Shown: positions 55,876 to 64,000, counted from the first letter of the stretch. The stretch is DNA of 64,000 bases from Paracidovorax sp031843945 (GCF_031843945.1 NZ_JAVTJJ010000001.1:744001-808000); one strand, 5' to 3'. Notes: generated from the sequence alone by a model not told the origin. A program made the numbers and translations.

Positions 55876-55910
55876 GCAAAAAACCCAGCTCCGTTCGAAG
55901 CTGGGTTCTC
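55876..55910 (-). terminator. Terminator of tRNA-Pro
   Basis: Minus strand: AACCCAGCTTCGAACGGAGCTGGGTTTTTT in parts, stem ACCCAGCT/AGCTGGGT, then six T. Begins seven bases after the tRNA CCA end. Confidence 0.85.
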
Positions 55911-55916
55911 AATAAA

Positions 55917-55993
55917 TGGTCGGCGTGGCGGGATTCGAACTCGCGACCCCTTGCACCCCATGCAAGTGCGCTACCAGGCTGCGCTACACGCCG
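55917..55993 (-). tRNA. tRNA-Pro (GGG)
   Basis: 77 nt with encoded CCA. Acceptor CGGCGTG/CACGCCG, anticodon stem CTTGC/GCAAG with loop ATGGGGT (anticodon GGG), T-arm GAGTTCGAATCCC-type. Last gene of the thrS...merR block. Confidence 0.95.
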
Positions 55994-56005
55994 ACAAGAC
56001 AGCGA

Positions 56006-56428
56006 TTATATGGTGTAAATTCCGTCACTTGAAAGAAGCTCGCGAATTTCGCGCAATTCTCTTCGAATTAATCGCGTATCCATCGGCACCGCCAAAGCGG
56101 CACGCTCCAGCCCTCCCTCCTCTTGTGGTCCCAACTCCTCAATCGTCTCCGATTCGGATTCACTGTCGGCACCTGGCCCGTCCTGCAGCCGATTGCGGGC
56201 GCCGCTGATGGTGAAACCCTGGTCGTAAAGCAAATCGCGAATGCGCCGGATCATCAGCACTTCATGGTGCTGGTAATAACGGCGATTGCCGCGCCGCTTC
56301 ATCGGGCGCAGCTGGGTAAATTCTTGCTCCCAATATCGCAGCACGTGGGGTTTGACGCCGCACAACTCTGCTACCTCGCCAATAGTGAAGTAGCGTTTTG
56401 CAGGAATGGAAGGAAGCGATGTGCTCAT
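56006..56428 (-). CDS. MerR-family regulator downstream of ihfA
   Basis: 140 residues. The DNA-binding helix-turn-helix YFTIGEVAELCGVKPHVLRYWEQEFTQLRPMKRRGNRRYYQHHEVLMIRRIRDLLYDQGFTISGARNRL covers 13-80. No cysteine metal site follows; the C-terminal part is acidic then basic (DSESESETIEELGPQEEGG; LIRRELREIREL). Conserved neighbour of ihfA and tRNA-Pro in proteobacteria; target genes unknown. Confidence 0.9.
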   Translation of the reverse strand: MSTSLPSIPAKRYFTIGEVAELCGVKPHVLRYWEQEFTQLRPMKRRGNRRYYQHHEVLMIRRIRDLLYDQGFTISGARNRLQDGPGADSESESETIEELGPQEEGGLERAALAVPMDTRLIRRELREIRELLSSDGIYTI

Positions 56429-56514
56429 GGAACTTCGCGAACAGGAAGATCAACCGCCAAGCGTACCGCAGCCACTGCGCTGGCACCAGTCCCTAGCGCT
56501 GCAACCACCTGGAT

Positions 56515-56862
56515 TTAAGGCGTAGTCGCTTCCTGAATCTGCTCTTTGAGTTTGCTGCTGGCGTGGAAAGTAACGACACGCCTGGCTTCAATCGGAATGG
56601 ATTCACCGGTGCGAGGGTTGCGCCCAGGGCGAGGCGCCTTGGTCCGAATCTGGAAGTTGCCGAAACCCGACAACTTCACATCTTTTCCTTCGACCAGACT
56701 CTGCGCCATCAGATCAAAGAACGCATCGACCATGTCTTTGGATTCACGCTTGTTCAATCCAATGTGATCGAACAGCAGATCAGCCAACTGTGCTTTGGTG
56801 AGCGCTGCCGTCTCCAGACTTTCCACCGAAAATTGAATCACTTCAGCACTCTCCTTCAACAT
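56515..56862 (-). CDS. ihfA: Integration host factor subunit alpha
   Basis: 115 residues from ATG 56862; a GTG at 56868 overlapping the pheT stop would add two. HU/IHF fold: ALTKAQLADLLFDHIGLNKRESKDMVDAFFDLMAQSLVEGKDVKLSGFGNFQIRTKAPRPGRNPRTGESIPIEARRVVTFHAS, with the DNA-intercalating Pro in GRNPRTGE. Slightly longer than the 99-residue E. coli protein at its N-terminus (ESAEVIQFSVESLE). Bends DNA with IhfB. Overlaps or abuts pheT. Confidence 0.96.
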   Translation of the reverse strand: MLKESAEVIQFSVESLETAALTKAQLADLLFDHIGLNKRESKDMVDAFFDLMAQSLVEGKDVKLSGFGNFQIRTKAPRPGRNPRTGESIPIEARRVVTFHASSKLKEQIQEATTP

Positions 56863-56864
56863 CG

Positions 56865-59309
56865 TCACCGCAGTCGAGCGCCCGTGCGGCGCGAAAGTTC
56901 TTGCAGCGCAGCCTGCACGGCCGACTCGATCTCTGCATCAGTGAGCGACGCGTCATCGCTTGCCAGCGTCAAACGTACTGCCAGACTCTTTTCCCCAACC
57001 GCCAAAGCACCGCTGCCCGCCACTTCGCCGGTGCGCAGTTGCTTAGGCCGAAACACATCGAACAGCACTGCTGCACGCAGCACGCTTGAAGGAACAGCCG
57101 CTTCGATCGCCGCAATAATTTCATCGTGCGTCACCCGCTCGGCCACCACAACAGCGATGTCGCGTTCCACAGCCTGATGTTTGGTGACCGGAGAGAACAC
57201 CGGCACAGGGCGTCGAAGTACAGCGTCCAGTTCGAGCTCGAAAACGACCGGCGCCAGAGGCAGCCCCCAAGACTGGCGCCACTGCGGATGCAATTCGCCG
57301 ACATGCCCGATGGCTGCACCAGCCAGCAGCACGCGCGCGCATCGACCCGGATGCATTGCCGGATGCGAGCCAGGCTCGAAAGTGGCATCGAGAGGGGCAA
57401 GAAGCGCTTGCACGTCACCCTTGGCGTCATAGAAGTCAACAGCCTGATCGTTGCGACCCCACTGAAGCATTTCTAATGCGCCGTAAGCCAAGCCGGCAAC
57501 ACGCATCGGCTGGTGAACTCCGGCCACAGTGGTGTCGCTATCGAAAACCGCATCGTCTCGTAGAAAAACACGGCCCAGTTCAAACACCCGAACGCGGCCG
57601 ACCTTGCGATCCAGATTGAACTTCAGCACCTGCAGCAACGAACCCAGCAGCGAAGATCGCATCACACTCAACTGGCTTGCAATGGGGTTCAGCAACTGAA
57701 TCGGTTGCAAATTGGCCGCCAACTCATGCTCCCAGGACGCCTCCACAAAGCTGAAGTTGATGGTTTCTTGATAGCCCAGCGCAGCCAGTTCGCGGCGCAC
57801 GGCGAACGCGCTACGGCGCGACTCTGCAGGCAGCTTTGGCGTAATGGGTGCGAGCGGCGGCGTGGTAGGCAGGTTTTCGTAACCCACCATGCGGGCTACC
57901 TCTTCGATGAGGTCTTCCTCGATGTTGATGTCGAAGCGATACGAAGGCGCCACCACGTGCAACACACCCTCTTCCGAAGTCACAGACAACCCTAGGCGCT
58001 GCAAAGCGTCTGCGCATTGCGCCTGCGTCAGTGGCATGCCGATCACCTTGGCTGCTCGAGCCACACGCAGAGTCACCTTGCTGGGCTGGGGAACGTTGAG
58101 CAGTTGGTCATCTACCGGCCCGCAGACTGTCTCAGGCGTGCCGCAGATGTCCAGCACGAGTTGCGTGATGCGCTCGATGTGCTCCACCGTGTTCTGAGGA
58201 TCAACGCCACGTTCGAACCGATGGCCTGCGTCGGTAGAGAAGTTGAAGCGACGCGATCTGCCAGCCACCGCTTTCGGCCACCAGAAAGCAGCCTCGATAT
58301 AAATGTGGCGGGTGTCATCCGATACCGCCGTGGTGTCACCGCCCATGATGCCGGCGAGCGATTCGACAGCCTGACTGTCGGCAATGACGCCGACGGTTTC
58401 ATCGATGGTGACGGTGTTGCCATTCAGCAGCTTCAACTGCTCACCTGCACGTCCCCAGCGCACCTCCAGGCCGCCATGAATTTTGTCCAGATCGAAGATG
58501 TGCGAAGGCCGACCCAGCTCGAACATCACGTAGTTGGAGATATCCACCAACGGCGACACACTGCGTTGACCGCAACGGGCGAGGCGATCCACCATCCATT
58601 GCGGCGTCGCGACGCGGGTGTTGACGTTCCTCATGATGCGGCCCGAAAAACGGCCGCACAGATCCTTATGAACGATGCTCACGGGCAACTTGTCGTCCAA
58701 CGACGTAACAACTACAGGGAATTCTGGAGACCGCAGGGGCGCACCGGTCAAGGCAGACAACTCGCGCGCAATCCCGTAGACGCTCAACGCGTGCGCCAAG
58801 TTGGGCGTGAGCTTGAGGGTCAAGAGCGTGTCGTCCAGATTCAATTGCTCACGGATATCGCGGCCTGGCACTGCGTCGTCCGACAGTTCCAGCAGCCCGC
58901 CATGGTCATCCGCCAGCTTGAGTTCTTTTGCGGAGCACAGCATGCCTTGACTCTCCACCCCGCGCAGCTTGCCCAGCTTGATCAGAAATGGCTTGCCCTC
59001 TTCACCCGGCGGCAGTTCCGCCCCGACCAGCGCACAGGGCACCTTGATGCCCACGCGGGCATTCGGCGCGCCGCAGACGATATTCAGCAACTCGCTCTGG
59101 CCCACATCAACTTGGCACACGCGCAGGCGGTCCGCGTTGGGATGCTGAACAGCCTCCTTGATCTCACCCACGACGATGTGGCTGAAGGCAGGAGCAACGG
59201 GGCGGAGTTCCTCCACCTCGAGCCCTGCCATCGTCAGGGTCTCGGCCAGCTCGGCAGTAGTCAACGGAGGATTGCAGAACTCGCGCAGCCAGGATTCTGG
59301 AAATTGCAT
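56865..59309 (-). CDS. pheT: Phenylalanyl-tRNA synthetase beta subunit
   Basis: 814 residues. Start MQFPESWLREFCNPPLTTAELAETLTMAGLEVEEL, tRNA-binding EMAP-like domain ~40-150 (HPNADRLRVCQVDVG), B3/B4 editing region, B5 domain, and a C-terminal anticodon-binding FDX-ACB domain (FSPVTKHQAVERDIAVVVAERV). Works as alpha2-beta2 with PheS. 73 nt after pheS. Confidence 0.97.
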   Translation of the reverse strand: MQFPESWLREFCNPPLTTAELAETLTMAGLEVEELRPVAPAFSHIVVGEIKEAVQHPNADRLRVCQVDVGQSELLNIVCGAPNARVGIKVPCALVGAELPPGEEGKPFLIKLGKLRGVESQGMLCSAKELKLADDHGGLLELSDDAVPGRDIREQLNLDDTLLTLKLTPNLAHALSVYGIARELSALTGAPLRSPEFPVVVTSLDDKLPVSIVHKDLCGRFSGRIMRNVNTRVATPQWMVDRLARCGQRSVSPLVDISNYVMFELGRPSHIFDLDKIHGGLEVRWGRAGEQLKLLNGNTVTIDETVGVIADSQAVESLAGIMGGDTTAVSDDTRHIYIEAAFWWPKAVAGRSRRFNFSTDAGHRFERGVDPQNTVEHIERITQLVLDICGTPETVCGPVDDQLLNVPQPSKVTLRVARAAKVIGMPLTQAQCADALQRLGLSVTSEEGVLHVVAPSYRFDINIEEDLIEEVARMVGYENLPTTPPLAPITPKLPAESRRSAFAVRRELAALGYQETINFSFVEASWEHELAANLQPIQLLNPIASQLSVMRSSLLGSLLQVLKFNLDRKVGRVRVFELGRVFLRDDAVFDSDTTVAGVHQPMRVAGLAYGALEMLQWGRNDQAVDFYDAKGDVQALLAPLDATFEPGSHPAMHPGRCARVLLAGAAIGHVGELHPQWRQSWGLPLAPVVFELELDAVLRRPVPVFSPVTKHQAVERDIAVVVAERVTHDEIIAAIEAAVPSSVLRAAVLFDVFRPKQLRTGEVAGSGALAVGEKSLAVRLTLASDDASLTDAEIESAVQAALQELSRRTGARLR

Positions 59310-59382
59310 TTTCGGATTCTCATGATTCGATCGATGATGGGGCTGGCCAGCAGCCCAGGCGCCAAGGTAGGAACGATGCGCC

Positions 59383-60435
59383 TTACTGGAACTGCGTCAA
59401 AAAGCGAACGTCGCCATCAAAAAACAAGCGTAGGTCATTGACGCCGTATCGCAGCATCGTCAGCCGGTCGGGCCCCATGCCGAAAGCAAAGCCGATGTAG
59501 GTTTCCGGATCCAGTCCCATGTTGTGCACCACGTTCGGATGCACCTGACCCGAACCCGCGACTTCAAGCCACCGACCGGCCAACGGGCCGGTCTGGAACT
59601 GGATATCGATCTCAGCGCTGGGCTCGGTGAAAGGGAAAAAGCTAGGGCGAAAACGTAGCACCAGATCATCGCTCTCGAAGAAGGCACGGCAGAAGGCGGT
59701 GAAGACCACCTTGAGATCCTTGAAACTCACGTTCTCGCCGATCCAGAGGCCTTCGCACTGATGGAACATGGGCGAATGGGTCGCATCGCTGTCGACCCGG
59801 TAGGTACGGCCGGGCGCGATCACGCGGATCTCGGGCATGCCCTGGCCTGCATCAATCTTGGCACGATGGCGCTTGACGTGCTGCACGGCATGGCGAACCT
59901 GCATGGGACTGGTGTGCGTGCGCAACAGGTGCGGGGCATCAGCCGTGCCGCCTTCTACATAGAAGGTGTCGTGCATGGACCGCGCGGGGTGATCCTGCGG
60001 TGTGTTCAACGCCGTGAAGTTGAACCAGTCGGTTTCGATCTCGGGCCCTTCTGCCACATCAAAACCCATCGAGCCGAAAATCTGCTCGATGCGCTCCAGC
60101 GTGAGGGATACGGGATGCAGACCACCACGCCCCTGCTGACGACCTGGCAGGGTCACATCCAGCGCCTCTGCCTTGAGTTGCGCCTGCAACTCAGCATCGG
60201 CAAGAGCCTGTCGACGCTCGGTCAAAGAGGCTTCTACCGCCTGCTTTGCCAGATTGATCGCAGCGCCACGCGACTTCTTTTCTTCTACCGACAACTGCGC
60301 CATGCCCTTCATCAGCTCGGTCAAGCGACCGGACTTGCCTAGAAACTGCGCTTTGGCGTTTTCCAGATCGGCAGGGGTTGCGGTTTGCGCGAAAAGTTGA
60401 CGCGCGCTTTCGACCAGGGAATCCAGCTCGTTCAT
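59383..60435 (-). CDS. pheS: Phenylalanyl-tRNA synthetase alpha subunit
   Basis: 350 residues. N-terminal coiled coil (about 1-85) and the class II core: HPVSLTLERIEQIFGSMGFDVAEGPEIETDWFNFTALNTPQDHPARSMHDTFYV, motif 2 FHQCEGLWIGENVSFKDLKVVFTAF, GSGQVHPNV and motif 3 GFAFGMGPDRLTMLRYGVNDLR. Activates phenylalanine. A strong hairpin with T-rich tail lies directly upstream. Confidence 0.97.
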   Translation of the reverse strand: MNELDSLVESARQLFAQTATPADLENAKAQFLGKSGRLTELMKGMAQLSVEEKKSRGAAINLAKQAVEASLTERRQALADAELQAQLKAEALDVTLPGRQQGRGGLHPVSLTLERIEQIFGSMGFDVAEGPEIETDWFNFTALNTPQDHPARSMHDTFYVEGGTADAPHLLRTHTSPMQVRHAVQHVKRHRAKIDAGQGMPEIRVIAPGRTYRVDSDATHSPMFHQCEGLWIGENVSFKDLKVVFTAFCRAFFESDDLVLRFRPSFFPFTEPSAEIDIQFQTGPLAGRWLEVAGSGQVHPNVVHNMGLDPETYIGFAFGMGPDRLTMLRYGVNDLRLFFDGDVRFLTQFQ

Positions 60436-60452
60436 ATCGACTCGTGAAAATA

Positions 60453-60490
60453 AACAAGGGCTAGTGCCTTTTCAAGCTCTAGCCCTTGTT
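60453..60490 (-). terminator. Terminator/attenuator hairpin between rplT and pheS
   Basis: A twelve-base perfect stem AACAAGGGCTAG/CTAGCCCTTGTT, loop 14, followed on the minus strand by TATTTTC. It ends about 18 nt before the pheS ATG. It may end rplT transcripts or attenuate pheST; no Phe-rich leader peptide was found before it. Confidence 0.6.
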
Positions 60491-60523
60491 GTTAGCGCGC
60501 AGAGCGCTATAAACAATATAGCA
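60458..60523 (-). repeat. Two-hairpin repeat variant, copy K
   Basis: Minus strand: GCTATATTGTTTATAGC, GCTCTGCGCGCTAACAACAAGGGC, TAGAGC. The first stem is perfect; the second is the CAAGGGCTAG variant and forms the terminator hairpin upstream of pheS. Confidence 0.5.
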
Positions 60524-60536
60524 CTCGACCGTGAAC

Positions 60537-60896
60537 TCAAGCAGCCAGCTTGGCCTTGACTTGTTCCACGATGCTGCCAAAAGCAGCCTTGTCGTGCACC
60601 GCGAGGTCGGCCAACATCTTGCGGTCGATCTCGATGGACGCCTTCTTCAGGCCGTTCGTGAACTGGCTGTAGGTCAGGCCCAGTTCGCGCGAAGCGGCGT
60701 TGATACGGGCGATCCACAACTGGCGGAACACGCGCTTCTTGGTGCGGCGGTCACGGTAGGCATATTGCCCAGCCTTCATCACCGCCTGCTTGGCGATGCG
60801 GAAGACATTACCGCGGCGACCACGGAAGCCCTTGGCGAGGGCTAGAACTTTCTTGTGACGGGCACGGGCCGTTACACCACGTTTGACGCGAGGCAT
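60537..60896 (-). CDS. rplT: 50S ribosomal protein L20
   Basis: 119 residues: MPRVKRGVTARARHKKVLALAKGFRGRRGNVFRIAKQAVMKAGQYAYRDRRTKKRVFRQLWIARINAASRELGLTYSQFTNGLKKASIEIDRKML, the full L20 pattern with its long basic N-terminal arm. Assembles early on 23S rRNA. In E. coli it also represses rpmI-rplT translation. 24 nt after rpmI. Confidence 0.98.
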   Translation of the reverse strand: MPRVKRGVTARARHKKVLALAKGFRGRRGNVFRIAKQAVMKAGQYAYRDRRTKKRVFRQLWIARINAASRELGLTYSQFTNGLKKASIEIDRKMLADLAVHDKAAFGSIVEQVKAKLAA

Positions 60897-60920
60897 GTGA
60901 GTACTCCTTGTTCGTCGTTA

Positions 60921-61124
60921 TTAAAGGCCGAAACCGGGCAGCATTTGTGCGATCGAGCCCATATTGGTCTCGTGCACAGCAACCGCACCACGCAACTGGC
61001 GCTTGTTCTTGGTGGTCTTCTTGGTCAAGATGTGACGCTTGAAGGCTTGACCGCGCTTGACGGTGCCACCGGGACGAACGCGGAAACGTTTCTTCGCGCT
61101 GCTCTTGGTCTTCATTTTGGGCAT
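60921..61124 (-). CDS. rpmI: 50S ribosomal protein L35
   Basis: 67 residues: MPKMKTKSSAKKRFRVRPGGTVKRGQAFKRHILTKKTTKNKRQLRG, the L35 consensus. ATG at 61124 with AGGAG upstream. Preceded by a ~190-nt non-coding leader with paired inverted repeats. Confidence 0.98.
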   Translation of the reverse strand: MPKMKTKSSAKKRFRVRPGGTVKRGQAFKRHILTKKTTKNKRQLRGAVAVHETNMGSIAQMLPGFGL

Positions 61125-61202
61125 GTGAATGCTCCTTCTTGTTTGTGCTCGTGAGGCGTTTGCAAACCGATTCGCAAACTTGTTGGCCCCGAGCCACTTT
61201 TA

Positions 61203-61253
61203 GGCAACAACATTTCTGCGCTGCACGATGGCACTTACATGCCATCTGTTGCC
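61203..61253 (-). promoter_or_regulatory. Structured rpmI-rplT leader, candidate L20 operator
   Basis: GGCAACA (61203-61209) pairs with TGTTGCC (61247-61253), enclosing a seven-base perfect hairpin GATGGCA/TGCCATC (61227-61246). Position between infC and rpmI matches that of L20 autoregulatory sites in other bacteria; binding itself is inferred. Confidence 0.5.
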
Positions 61254-61316
61254 GCGCCAGGCTTGCGACCCGACGCTGCACATCTCTTAAATCAGTCTGA
61301 CCTCAGCCCTAGCCGG

Positions 61317-61916
61317 TCAAGCGGCAGGCGCAGTGCCCGTCGCTTCGGCAGCAGGCTTGACTGCAGCAGGCTTTTTGCGACCAGGAGCGATCATCATGAT
61401 CATCTGGCGGCCTTCAAGCTTGGGAAACTGTTCGATCAGAATGGTGTCACCCAAGTCGTCACGAATGCGGTTCAGCAATGCAAGACCCAACTCTTGGTGG
61501 GTGATTTCACGGCCACGGAACCGCAGCGTGATTTTGCACTTGTCACCTTCCGCCAGAAAGCGGCGGATGTTGCGCATCTTGATGTTGTAGTCGCCGTCAT
61601 CGGTACCCGGTCGGAACTTTACTTCCTTGATTTCAATGACCGTCTGCTTGGCCTTGGCCTCCGCCGCGCGTTTTTGCTCAAGGTACTTGAACTTGCCGTA
61701 ATCCATCAGGCGGCAAACGGGAGGACTGGCCGTGGCGGCAATCTCCACCAAGTCCACATCCAACTCGCCCGCCATGCGGAGGGCTTCCATGAGACTCACA
61801 ACACCTAACGGCTCATTGTCAGGACCCGAGAGGCGAACCTCAGGGGCCATGATTTCCCGGTTTAGGCGGTGCTTGCGCTCTTCACGGTGGCGACGATCAC
61901 GAAATTCAGTAGCGAT
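61317..61916 (-). CDS. infC: Translation initiation factor IF-3
   Basis: 199 residues if started at ATC (61914-61916): IATEFRDRRHREERKHRLNREIMAPEVRL. An AAGGA lies eight bases upstream, and IF-3 homology (KHRLNREI aligns with E. coli RPNRINGEI) begins before the first ATG (61850). E. coli infC likewise uses a rare start (AUU), which IF-3 itself discriminates against. Core: VDLVEIAATASPPVCRLMDYGKFKYLEQKR, IKFRPGTDDGDYNIK-type, ITLRFRGREITHQELG. C-terminal Ala/Pro tail. 85 nt after thrS. Confidence 0.93.
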   Translation of the reverse strand: MATEFRDRRHREERKHRLNREIMAPEVRLSGPDNEPLGVVSLMEALRMAGELDVDLVEIAATASPPVCRLMDYGKFKYLEQKRAAEAKAKQTVIEIKEVKFRPGTDDGDYNIKMRNIRRFLAEGDKCKITLRFRGREITHQELGLALLNRIRDDLGDTILIEQFPKLEGRQMIMMIAPGRKKPAAVKPAAEATGTAPAA

Positions 61917-61937
61917 GACTATTTTCCTTCAATCAAA

Positions 61938-61960
61938 ATGCTACAAAAATAGTAGCTGAT
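61938..61960 (+). repeat. Half repeat, copy I
   Basis: TGCTACAAAAATAGTAGCTG matches the first stem of the element (GCTAC/GTAGC); the second stem is replaced by GCCGCACTGTCCACGCGGA. Lies between thrS and infC. Confidence 0.35.
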
Positions 61961-62001
61961 GCCGCACTGTCCACGCGGACTAAAGCATGCTTCAAAACAA
62001 A

Positions 62002-63921
62002 TCAGGCTTTAGAAGCGATGTCCTGAGCGATGAGCGCTACGAACGCTTCGACAGACATCACACCGAGGTCTCGGTTACCCCGGGCGCGCACTGCTACGGC
62101 GCCGGCTGCCTTTTCTTTCTCGCCAGCGACGAGGATGTAGGGCAGCTTTTGCAACGAATGCTCTCGTATTTTATACGTGATCTTTTCGTTACGCAGATCG
62201 GTCACCACCCTAAGGCCTTGATTCGGCAATGCTTTTTGAAGTTTTGCTGCAATTTCGCGACAGTAATCGTCCTGCGCACCGGTGATGTTGAGCACCGCAA
62301 CCTGCACCGGGGCCAACCATGTCGGCAGCGCGCCAGCGTGCTGCTCGATCAAAATGCCGATGAATCGCTCCAGACTTCCGACGATTGCGCGGTGCAGCAC
62401 GATCGGCGTGTGACGAGCGCCATCTTCCCCTACATACTCGGCGCCCAGGCGCTCCGGCATGGACGGGTCCACCTGAATCGTTCCGCACTGCCAGTGACGC
62501 CCAATGGCGTCACGCAACGTGTATTCCAGCTTGGGGCCGTAAAAAGCGCCGTCACCCACGGCAATCTGATACTCGCAACCGGAAGCTTTCAGACTTTCGA
62601 TCAGTGCGTGTTCAGCCTTGTCCCAGCTTTCTTCCGAGCCGATGCGCTTTTCAGGCCGCGTTGCGACCTTGTAGATGATGTCGGTGAAGCCGAAATCCTT
62701 GTAGACGTTCTGCAGCAGCGATGTGAAGTTGATGCACTCCTGCTGGATCTGTTCTTCCGTGCAGAAGATGTGGCCGTCGTCCTGTGTGAAAGCGCGCACG
62801 CGCATGATGCCGTGCAGCCCGCCAGTGGGCTCGTTTCGATGGCATTGGCCAAATTCGCCAAATCGCAGCGGCAGGTCGCGGTAGCTTTTCACACCCTGGT
62901 TGAAGATCAGGATGTGACCAGGGCAGTTCATGGGCTTGAGCGCGTAGTCGTGCTTCTCGCTCTCCGTCGTGAACATGTTCTCGCGGTATTTGTCCCAGTG
63001 GCCGGTCTTTTCCCACAGGTGTTTGTCCAGAATCTGCGGACCCTTCACTTCCTGGTATCCATTGTCGCGGTACACCTGGCGCATGTACTGCTCCACGCCC
63101 TGCCAAACCGTCCAACCCTTGGGGTGCCAGAAAACCGTGCCGGGAGAGTACTCGTCGATATGGAACAGATCGAGTTCGCGGCCGAGCTTGCGGTGGTCAC
63201 GCTTTTCGGCTTCTTCGATGCGCTGAATGTAGGCGTCCAGATCTTTCTTGTCGGCCCAGGCCGTGCCGTAGATGCGCTGCAGTTGCTCGTTTTTGGCATC
63301 GCCGCGCCAATAGGCTCCAGAAACGCGAGTGAGCTTGAAGGCTTTCAGGAAGCGCGTATTGGGCACGTGCGGGCCACGGCACATGTCAACGTATTCCTGG
63401 TGGTAATACAGACCCATGGCCTGCTCGTCCGGCATGTCTTCGATCAAGCGCAGCTTGTACTCTTCGCCACGCGACTTGAATACCTCGATCACCTCGGCAC
63501 GGGGCGTCATTTTCTTGACCACGTCGTAGTCCAGAGCGATCAACTCCCTCATGCGCTTTTCGATGGCGGCCATGTCGTCAGGCGTGAATGGCCGCTCGAA
63601 GGCGATGTCGTAATAAAAGCCCTCTTCGATCACCGGGCCGATGACCATGCGCGCCGTGGGATAGAGCTGCTTGACGGCATGCCCCACCAAGTGGGCGCAC
63701 GAGTGGCGAATGATCTCCACGCCTTCATGATCACGCGGCGTGATGATCTGCAAACGGGCGTTGTGATCGATGACGTCGCTGGCATCCACCAGGCGTCCGT
63801 CCACCTTGCCCGCGACGGTGATCTTGGCCAGACCAGGGCCGATAGAGCGGGCCACGTCGGACACCGTGACAGGCCCGGGGAATTCGCGCTGGGAGTTGTC
63901 GGGGAGCGTGATCTGAATCAT
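62002..63921 (-). CDS. thrS: Threonyl-tRNA synthetase
   Basis: 639 residues. TGS domain (1-62), editing domain with HSCAHLVGHAVKQLYP and the YVDMCRGPHV zinc-like motif, class II core (TVWQGVEQYMRQVYRDNGYQEV, MNCPGHILIFNQGVKSYRDLPLRFGEFG with catalytic zinc Cys, RVRAFTQDDGHIFCT) and a C-terminal anticodon domain. Charges tRNA-Thr and edits Ser. First gene of the thrS-infC-rpmI-rplT-pheST-ihfA block. Confidence 0.98.
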   Translation of the reverse strand: MIQITLPDNSQREFPGPVTVSDVARSIGPGLAKITVAGKVDGRLVDASDVIDHNARLQIITPRDHEGVEIIRHSCAHLVGHAVKQLYPTARMVIGPVIEEGFYYDIAFERPFTPDDMAAIEKRMRELIALDYDVVKKMTPRAEVIEVFKSRGEEYKLRLIEDMPDEQAMGLYYHQEYVDMCRGPHVPNTRFLKAFKLTRVSGAYWRGDAKNEQLQRIYGTAWADKKDLDAYIQRIEEAEKRDHRKLGRELDLFHIDEYSPGTVFWHPKGWTVWQGVEQYMRQVYRDNGYQEVKGPQILDKHLWEKTGHWDKYRENMFTTESEKHDYALKPMNCPGHILIFNQGVKSYRDLPLRFGEFGQCHRNEPTGGLHGIMRVRAFTQDDGHIFCTEEQIQQECINFTSLLQNVYKDFGFTDIIYKVATRPEKRIGSEESWDKAEHALIESLKASGCEYQIAVGDGAFYGPKLEYTLRDAIGRHWQCGTIQVDPSMPERLGAEYVGEDGARHTPIVLHRAIVGSLERFIGILIEQHAGALPTWLAPVQVAVLNITGAQDDYCREIAAKLQKALPNQGLRVVTDLRNEKITYKIREHSLQKLPYILVAGEKEKAAGAVAVRARGNRDLGVMSVEAFVALIAQDIASKA

Positions 63922-63957
63922 TCAAAAATCCTGTTCGTCAATTCATCAAGTACAGAG

Positions 63958-63990
63958 TCCGCGCAGCACCCCAAAAACAAAAAGCGCGGA
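63958..63990 (-). terminator. Hairpin upstream of thrS
   Basis: TCCGCGC (63958-63964) and GCGCGGA (63984-63990) form a seven-base stem. On the minus strand its loop is T-rich. Could terminate an upstream gene outside the window or belong to the thrS leader. Confidence 0.35.
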
Positions 63991-64000
63991 ACGGTGTCCG

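Overview
The window reads as chromosomal DNA of a high-GC betaproteobacterium, most likely a member of the Comamonadaceae (Acidovorax/Alicycliphilus-like). That placement is an inference. It rests on two conserved housekeeping clusters (carA-carB-greA-DUF4149 / yhbY / rlmE-ftsH-folP-glmM and thrS-infC-rpmI-rplT-pheS-pheT-ihfA-merR-tRNA-Pro), on the protein sequences, and on a short two-hairpin repeat scattered through the window.

Layout. 1-9.1 kb: 5' part of tadA, fused in frame to a haloalkane-dehalogenase-like domain; a LivK-type binding protein; a decayed U32-peptidase fragment; a MetY-type sulfhydrylase; a TonB-C lipoprotein; the ergothioneine pair egtD-egtB; a YdjM-type membrane protein; OmpW. 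9.2-22.9 kb: DUF808 protein, a GAF/EAL c-di-GMP protein, a LysR regulator divergent from a TauE exporter, purL, map, glnD, def and a YbaN-type protein. 22.9-31.4 kb: two identical tRNA-Asn genes followed by a more A/T-rich accessory stretch with a DUF421 protein, a small unknown protein, a very large CheB-CheR-PAS-kinase-receiver fusion, a zinc alcohol dehydrogenase and a lipoprotein. 31.5-43.6 kb: M23 peptidase, gltS, an RluE-type pseudouridine synthase, a secreted nuclease, an MFS exporter, a DUF1800/DUF1501 pair, a DHH phosphoesterase, a TerB-like protein and a PAS-GGDEF-EAL protein. 43.6-64 kb: the two housekeeping clusters, nearly all on the minus strand.

How it fits together. The right third is core information processing and cell-envelope/nucleotide supply: peptidoglycan precursor (glmM), folate (folP), quality control (ftsH), ribosome maturation (rlmE, yhbY), pyrimidine/arginine (carAB), translation (thrS, infC, rpmI, rplT, pheST) and nucleoid structure (ihfA). 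The middle carries nitrogen sensing (glnD), N-terminal processing (map, def) and purines (purL). Two c-di-GMP proteins and the large kinase fusion are the main signalling genes.

The most unusual signals are not classical genes. (1) A ~60-bp repeat made of a GCTAT...ATAGC stem and a GCGCTT...AAGCGC stem occurs in about ten intergenic or gene-edge positions. It is also inside the coding sequence of purL as an in-frame insertion, and a look-alike lies inside folP. (2) Several start codons have a -10-like hexamer only 6-8 nt upstream and no Shine-Dalgarno, suggesting leaderless mRNAs. (3) infC appears to start at ATC. (4) Structured leaders precede rpmI, pheS and carA. No CRISPR array, complete insertion sequence or prophage was recognised.
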